Source: Liquidambar formosana
Taxonomy: Eukaryota > Streptophyta > Magnoliopsida > Saxifragales > Altingiaceae
Direction of reading: 5' to 3'
DNA: 64,000 nucleotides
NCBI GenBank assembly: GCA_039720395.1
Contig: CM077834.1
Span: forward strand, 1,116,001-1,180,000
Shown: positions 57,111 through 64,000 of the stretch, piece after piece
Position numbering within the stretch: the stretch's first letter is position 1
How the letters are laid out: every line of letters begins with the position of its first letter
Made by a program: the position numbers and the translations under genes
Notes under the pieces: generated by a model
Databases searched by the model: none
Seen by the model: only the letters and a program-made list of their open reading frames with translations
What the model was told of the DNA's origin: nothing

Positions 57111-60100
57111 ATGGCGATGCGCGAGCTAGTTACGGGCGGAGCGGCCTGTGCCGTTCCGGGCTCTTCTTCATCTTCGAATCCTCTCAGCGCCCTTGCCAAC
57201 GTCCTCGTCGGCTCTTCTTCTGAGAAACAGGTGCGTTCCCCCCCCCCCGCCCCCCGGCGGGACTTTCATCGAGAACCATTTTCCAGCTCCCTTCCAAGAA
57301 TTTCTATGCTTTGCTCATCTATTGTTGATCTATGGATTGTGATCGGTGCGTTTTCCTCATATATTTTTGTATTACTTCTGGTCTTGGGTTAGGCTCAGCT
57401 GCTCCTTTTCTTTCTTTATCTGGAACTCCTCTAAGTAATCTTCTTAAAGATATTCCTCACCCGGGAGTAATTCGTTGTAATCTTAGATGTTTTCAACCCA
57501 ATCTGAGACTCTTTCACCACTTTCAGGTTTTTGGTGTTTGATTTTTTAAAGCATCCCTACTTGCTCACAACTGCTGCTTCGAATTAGCTCAATCTTCCTC
57601 TGAATTGTGAACTTTATGCAACTCTTAGTCAACTATTATGGAGTTATTGTTTGAATTTAACACTCTCCCTGTATTATTATTATTATTATTATTATTATTG
57701 CTTTGCCGTATTTGATATATATTTTTTCTCTAGTTAAGTTTCTCTCCTATTCATGTAATTGTACGAATTGCATTCATACTCTGGCACTGGCTCAGGTAAT
57801 GGTTTTGAACAGTCATTCATCTTGTATCCAAACAGGAAAGGCTGAAGGAGATTCCCAATTTAACGCCCACAACGTCTGACAGTCCTTTCTACCCAAGGAC
57901 TGATGAGCATGCTGCTCTCCCAGGGTCAGAGCTTGATCACCACCAATTTATGCACCCCAGCAACCGGGTTTGGTCTTATTTTATTTTATGTTTTCTGCAA
58001 AATTATTCTTGATGGATATTCTAAAGTCGTTCTCATCATATTGGCTTCTTCCAGGGCTCAGAATTCCTTAATGGCTTCCGCTCTGCAGGCCAGGGCGACC
58101 TCGTGGATGTGTGGGATGATATACACCGCCCTATGCTTCCTCATCTCCAGGGTACAGAAAGTCAAACCCACTTTCGTGAGTTTGAGAACATATATGATCA
58201 AGGAGTTAGTTCTCGGCCTCAACCAACTTTGGACGGTAATAGCAGAACCTCTTTACTTCTGAGTATATCTGGGACCTGAATGTTAATAGTATATTTCTTG
58301 CATTTAACCACTGAAGTGGGTTTTCCTTGTTCTTATTGTAAAAGTCAGGCGGCGCCTACCTTTTTCCTTCTATTTAAATTATTGATTATTGATAGAGGGG
58401 TTTAGCGATTTCTGTTATGCTATGTCGTTAAAAAAATTTATCACTGTTAGTACGTTTATGGTAAATAAGAGTGCTTGTTGAAGAGTCCTTATGAATTTTG
58501 GGGCTCGCAGACTGAGAGAGCCACACACTCACACACACTGTTTTGGGTTTGCACATTTGTGTTTTTTCTTTCTCTTCTCCTCCAGAAAAGTTTTATAATT
58601 TTCCACAAAAGTGTCATTCTTGTAATTTTCATTGTAGTCTTTTTCGATAAAGTGAAAACTTGTATTAATCAGAAAGAAAGGCAAGCCCATATACATGTGG
58701 AGAAACAAAAGAAAGCTCCACTCTATAGCTTTAGAGTATCCAAAAAATGTACAAACGTATCCCCCAAACTACTTCTATTAACCCTATTCCAAAAATACAC
58801 GTTCTTTACTACACTAGACTTGTAATTTTCATTGCACTCTTGTAATTTTATTGTCAATGAATCTTTCAATCAGTTGAATGTAGGCAGCACTTCCTTCGTT
58901 CTCTCATGAATGTAGCTATAATGTGCATAAACCCCTCAGTCCAGTATATCCATGTTTCTGTTCATTCTTTCATTGATATCTCGTATATTGCAGGCCCACC
59001 GCAAAGAGTGTTGTCAAACTTTTTGCACTCGTTTGTTGATAGTAGTCGTGGGGGTATCCCTTTTCATCCTACTCCGCTTCCACTATTAGGATTGTCTGAA
59101 GGTGACAAACAATGCATACGTGATCGTAGCAGCATAATGGCCCGGCACTTTTTTGCTGATAAAAGCGAAGACTTTATTAATGCACAGGTTTTGGTGCTCA
59201 TTATTATTAGTTTATTTTATTTTTTCAAAGAGAGTTGCATGTTATTATTCATCTGAAAAATTACCCTTTTAGATTTTGGAAGTTCATGCCTTGTTGATGA
59301 GCTGAAACCTGTCCCACAATGTGGATATTTTAAAACCAATTTCTTCCAAATGTTGTAGCACAAGCTTGTTGTTTGAAAATATGAAGACCAATTCCTTTAT
59401 GGCACATTTGGATGTGGTATTTGGAATTAATCAAGGAATTTCAAAATGATGGGATTTAAAATGACAGGATTTAAAATGACAGGATTTAAATCCTATCATT
59501 TGCGAATTTCCCTATTAGGTAAACAGTTTTGCACTTGTGATTTTAATGTTCAATGAATGAAAACAATAGCCCATCAATCAGTTGCAGGCTTGCAGCTTAG
59601 AACATCTTGGAACTCAAATATAAATAGAGGAATTTTACAATGAATTCTTTAATAATGTAAATAGAGGAAAGAACGTAATTACTAGTTTCAATCTACATGC
59701 CTCAGATTGACTAGTTGGTTTTATACTTTTATCCCAGCAAAGGTTCTAGCATTACAGAGGCAATAAAACAAACAGGTGGAGCGGGTGATAGAACGTCCCA
59801 CCTGTCAGTCCATCTCTCCCACCCATTATCTCACCACCTTCCCACCATAAATAGAGGCTTCGGAGACCTTCAAACAGGACAACCCCACAGTTACAAAAAC
59901 CTGTCTGCAATATCTACCTCTCATTTTAAGCTCTTGTGGTCGGCAGTGAAGATGAGAATGGGAGAGACAAGAGAGCGTCCGGTTTCAGAACTGTTTTTGG
60001 TCTTTTAAAATCTCACCGTGAGATTTGCAAATAACACCTCTTGAAATGAAATTTTAAAATGGGAGTTTGGGCCTCCAAATCCCATACAGAATTTGACAAA

Positions 60101-62991
60101 TTCTATATTGGACTTCCCAAAACAAGGTATTTGGTTAGTATGAACTTTGAAATCCCATCCTTACCCCGAATCCCACCAATAAATACCTCATCCAAACACA
60201 CTTAGTGGAGTTGAATTTGTGAAATTTGGAAGTTTTGGGCACCTAAAGAAAAATGTACATGGCTTATTGTGATTTCCCATGTGAGTACTGTCATACTGTG
60301 ATATGTTCTGGGAAGTTGTATTTGGCTCCGGTTATTTAATTTTCCTCTGTATACTTTGACTCATTTGGTCGCTCAATTGATTGTTTCTTGTGATTTCATC
60401 TGGACTCTGTATTTTCTCAGGTAAATGCATTATTATCTTCTTTAGACATTGACAATGATAACCGGGCTAAGGGGCCTCTACCTGGGAGATTTCGGGAGCT
60501 GGAGGAGTATTGGAATGAGTCCCAAGGTACTTTTAACCCTGGGGCTTCTGCTGCAGATGGGTGGGTTTCTGAATACAGGCAACACAGACTGGATGGTGAC
60601 CCTAATGCTTGGGCTCATTCGTTCGAACAACAACACGGCACTAATGGCTGGGCCTCTGAATTTGAGCAGGTAAGGAAGTATTGTGACTATCTTGTATAAG
60701 TTTCATGACCAGTAATATTTTCCATAGCTGATGTTTAGTGTACAACAATCTGATTATTACATGCTATTGGTCTACCTTGGAACCTTCTGACTGTTAGATA
60801 TGTTGAAAATGGATTTGGAGCTACTAGGTTCATTGAAAACATGGTGCTATAAGCTGGCAAAACTTGTATTTCCAGATCGTTGCATGAAGCCTTTCTGGGC
60901 TTCTTCATCTTGGCCAGGTCTCAAGACGGTCTACTAACATTGAGCTTTTAACAACCGTAATTCTCCAACCGGATAATTTTTCGTTTAGCTGCCATTCCTT
61001 TTTATGCAATAAAATGTCCTTTTTTGGTTTAGACTGGACGCAGCGTCTCCATTTCTTCCCCATATTCATGTGGTTAAAGCAGCTGCTTTCAATTTTTCTT
61101 AATGTGTCCCCTGACATCATGAATTCTTTTATCCCCTTTACTTCATCTGTATTGACATGTGTAGCCTTTCCATTAGTTTACCATATAATTAATCAATTAT
61201 TAACCAGTATAAAGCGGTTGAATCAATTAGTTTACCATACTCATTTTACTTTTTCAGGAACAATCTCAGATGACATCAATAAATCAAATGAGAGGTACAA
61301 ACATCTCAAGCTTAGCTGCAATGGAGCAGACTCGTATGCTTGCGCATACATTAGCTCAAAATGATGACCCTAAATTTCAGGTTTATATGCTCTATCAGGA
61401 CTTGATTGTTTTACTTAAATTTTTTTCATGGCCTACATATGTTTCTATAATTTCTGAAATTATTTGGTTTCATGCTGTGGAGAGTACTGAATCAATGACC
61501 TTTGGAGGGCACTGTCTGGTGGATGATTTGTGTAATTGAGATGAGCCATTTTGGTTGAACTAACTGTACCAACGGACTCCCTTTTTTAATCAGCTTGCTA
61601 CTATCTGTCGAGAATATGGAAGCATTAAAGACCTTTAATGTTTCAGCCATTCATCTTGAGTATGACATAGATAGAGTCTTTGATCATAAATGAAGTGATT
61701 TTTCATGTCACCAATTGTTACTAGTTCTGTTCCTGTTGTCATTGGTGTTGTTGCAATGCAAATTATGCTGGATCTTAAGACAATGGTGTCCATGCGTGAT
61801 GCGGTAATGTGACCTTCAAGGGCTAATAAACAATAGATTTAGGGAGGAGAAATTTTGTAATTGGATCCAAGGTGGGGCCCACTATCCATCCCTAAGCCTG
61901 TATTAAAACTGAGATCCATTTGTTGCACGCAGACTAATAAGTCTAAAGCCCATTAACTTCTCTTGCAAGCAGTTACTTTTTAAATGTAATTAGCTGTTTC
62001 ATTCAGAAAAAAAATAAGTAGGTTCTTTTCTTGAGATGAACTACTTAGTTCTCCTATAAGTAAAGCATGAGCTATTCGACATCAATGACCCGTTTGGGGC
62101 CGTTGCTAATTTGGACATCAATGACACATGGCCTGAATTCAGGGCTTTTGCTCATATATGTGGTAGACCATCTCTTGATGAGTCCCCATATACTCGTACA
62201 TGTGGAAGATCACAGCATCAAGGCTGTAGACACTACAGATGATTAATGCAGAATAGTGTACTTGGCCCAAAAATATTAGTTTAACAGCCTGGATTTTGGG
62301 GGCCCACTCTTTGGTATAGTTTGGTCGAGGCATGGGCTATATATAAATGGTGACATCTCAGGAAATGATCTTGTTTGTAGACAACATTTGCCATACATCA
62401 TGCAAAATGTTGAAATTATCATAATTTAGTTATCAAATTATATTTGTTTTGTTGCTATTTGAGTTAAAATTCATTGTATTTTTGGGCATGCAGAATTCAA
62501 AGTTCCTTCAGTTTGTGTCAAAGATGAGCCGTGGTGAACTTATTATTGATGATAATCAAGTCAAACCAACTACATTACCTGCTCCTGGGGATTGGGCATC
62601 AGAATATCAACAACAGTATGACGGTCTGTCTTGGGCTGATCGATTCGTTCATGATGAGGTAAGTATAGATTTGGCAAAAACGTGGAGTTCTCTTTCCTTT
62701 GACTTGGAAGTATGTGTAATGTGTATTAACAAATCACTCAAGATAAAGTCATTATGTATCCATTATTTAACTTTTTATCTGATGCATTATGTTTTATGCC
62801 GAATTGCATCATACTGAACCATATTTTAAGTCCATAATATTAGGTTGCTAAGCATTGGTATCTTGTTCATAAATTAAAATTTTGGGCTTACTCTGATCTC
62901 CATTTCTCCAAAATGAGTGAAGGAGGCTTCAACTAACATCCTTCTATCTGCAAGTTTTTTAAAAATTGATCGATCCATTTACATGCTTAAC

Positions 62992-63027
<36 letters not shown>

Positions 63028-63992
63028 CCAAAAAAAAAAAAAAAAAAACAAACAAACAAACAAATAAAAATACTTGATTGTGATTATTTTTCAGTCAAAG
63101 TCTGAGCCGCAGAATTTCCCTTTTTTAAGGAGTGTTTTTATTTTTATTTTTAATTTTAATTTTTTGTGTTAAATTAATGTTTCATTTTTTCTTTTTCTCC
63201 AGGCCAAGTCATAGGCATGGACACAAACTTGACAGTATATGGTCAACTGACGATGAAATTTTTGAAAATATAGGATAGGGATATAACCCAAACTTGATAA
63301 TAATATATTTAAATTATACATTTGAATATATATACACATAAATATATATCATAGTCTTGTATATTTGAACATCAACTTGGTCTTTGGCACATTGTAAGGG
63401 ATTGTTTGGGAGTTTTAAGAATTGGACCAAGTTGGATCCACCTTCACTCATACTATCTTGTTCAAAGACAAACTAACGTAGAGTTGGTTTCAGTTTCTGC
63501 TACTTTTAAGCACCTTCTTCCAACTGGCTTGAACTTGTACAACTAAATCATTCTTGCCAAACAATTAAAGATTTTAAACCAGTTAGCTTATCTTTGGATG
63601 ATCGGGTGCTGGGCTTTTCCCAAATATCCCAGAAGTGTATAATTTTAACTGATTAACATCAATCTACCATAATTTATTGTTGTTGAGGTTCTTAACACAA
63701 GCTGTGCCATGTGTTCTTGACTTTGAAATGAATCATAATATTATGATTAACCTTCCTCCGGTCACGAATACCTGCTATCTAATTCTAGTGTTTTTCAGCT
63801 TTCTCATGGACCTGATAGATGGGTGAATGAGTTTACTACTGCTCGTGAGCAACATGGATCAGCTGATGACCAATGGGTCAATGAGTTCTCTAAGTTGCAA
63901 ATTCATGACTGGGTGGAAGAATTTGGGAATCAGGTGGGGGATGGGACGTTGGGGGAGAAATCTGCTGATAACTGGGCAAATGCATACGATGA
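57111..63992 (+). CDS. PEX5: PEX5, peroxisomal targeting signal 1 receptor, N-terminal part
   Basis: Cycling cytosolic receptor that carries PTS1 (SKL-type) cargo, and PEX7-bound cargo in plants, to peroxisomes. Exons: 57111-57230, 57836-57967, 58055-58235, 58994-59187, 60421-60669, 61258-61380, 62494-62658, 63799-63992; phases agree and give 452 residues before a donor GTAAGT at 63993. The start MAMRELVTGGAACAVPGSSS has the conserved Cys13 used for receptor mono-ubiquitination. GPPQRVLSNFLHSFVDSSRG and RDRSSIMARHFFADKSEDF match the plant PEX7-binding region. All nine WxxxF/Y motifs that bind PEX14/PEX13 are present: residues 257, 273, 286, 367, 380, 396, 414, 426 and 447 (e.g. WVSEY, WAHSF, WVEEF, WANAY). 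The TPR cargo-binding domain lies beyond the window. Exon 2 has a weak donor (CGG/GTTTGG). Confidence 0.97.
59401..60201. mobile_element. Probable TIR element (Tourist/hAT-like) in PEX5 intron 4
   Basis: The left end GGCACATTTGGATGTGGTAT and the minus strand of the right end AGTGTGTTTGGATGAGGTAT are inverted repeats, about 800 bp apart. TTA lies beside both ends, but the duplication is not clean. The interior has repeated GATTTAAAATGACAG units near 59450-59485. Boundaries are approximate. Confidence 0.5.
62993..63048. repeat. Poly-C then poly-A homopolymer tract in PEX5 intron 7
   Basis: More than 30 consecutive C followed by CGCC and about 18 A, then (CAAA)n. Long C runs are rare in plant DNA, and their exact length may be unreliable in an assembly. 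Confidence 0.85.
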
Positions 63993-64000
63993 GTAAGTCC

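Noticed and set aside
1..64000. rRNA genes, known miRNA precursors, CRISPR arrays, organelle insertions
   Set aside because: I looked for familiar miRNA sequences (miR156-miR408 types), rRNA signatures and regular spacer arrays and found none; free-standing tRNA genes were not found either, only SINE-type tRNA-like boxes.

Overview
This is nuclear DNA from a flowering plant, most likely a eudicot; I cannot name the species. The evidence is spliced genes with GT-AG introns that match well-known plant families, AT-rich intergenic DNA, and a dense plant-type transposon load (Ty3/gypsy, Ty1/copia, LINEs, tRNA-derived SINEs, MULE, hAT, Stowaway and Tourist-like MITEs).

Five protein-coding genes can be supported. 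(1) Positions 1-1320, minus strand: the N-terminal part of a BRI1-like (BRL1/BRL3 type) leucine-rich-repeat receptor kinase, running off the left edge, with an apparent 1-nt frameshift between signal peptide and LRRs. (2) 16589-17089, plus: an RraA-like / 4-hydroxy-4-methyl-2-oxoglutarate aldolase family protein, probably with a long 5'UTR intron. (3) 18421-21429, plus: a four-exon F-box/LRR protein of the FBL10 type. (4) 25895-39765, minus: COP9 signalosome subunit 6 (CSN6), nine exons all intact although introns 2 and 6 have grown to about 8.0 kb and 3.3 kb with transposons. (5) 57111 to the right edge, plus: the peroxisomal import receptor PEX5, eight exons with all nine WxxxF/Y motifs, cut before its TPR domain. 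These genes do not form a pathway; they are ordinary neighbours.

Much of the rest is transposon-derived. Between 1.3 and 16.5 kb lie a Stowaway MITE, two MULE-type foldback elements, and a solo LTR of an Ogre-like element broken by a LINE. CSN6 intron 2 carries degenerate LINEs, one of them pierced by a hAT element (8-bp TSD) and by a SINE (16-bp TSD) that is itself pierced by a TAA-flanked MITE. A further MULE-type element sits 165 bp upstream of the CSN6 start codon. From 41.0 to 54.5 kb is a single Tat-lineage Ty3/gypsy element on the minus strand (two ~673-bp LTRs, 5-bp TSD TAACC, PBS). It contains remains of an antisense extra ORF, a solo copia LTR of Angela type, and a truncated Ogre-like element in the opposite orientation. 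A 1.34-kb MULE-type element and a 172-bp hairpin MITE, both with 9-bp TSDs, then lead up to PEX5.

The most interesting observations are the antisense ORF of the Tat element with its own promoter-like sequence, the MULE-like families sharing termini and inserted near gene starts, the BRL frameshift, and the multi-layer nesting with clean target-site duplications. I found no operon-like, CRISPR-like or clearly unprecedented gene system.
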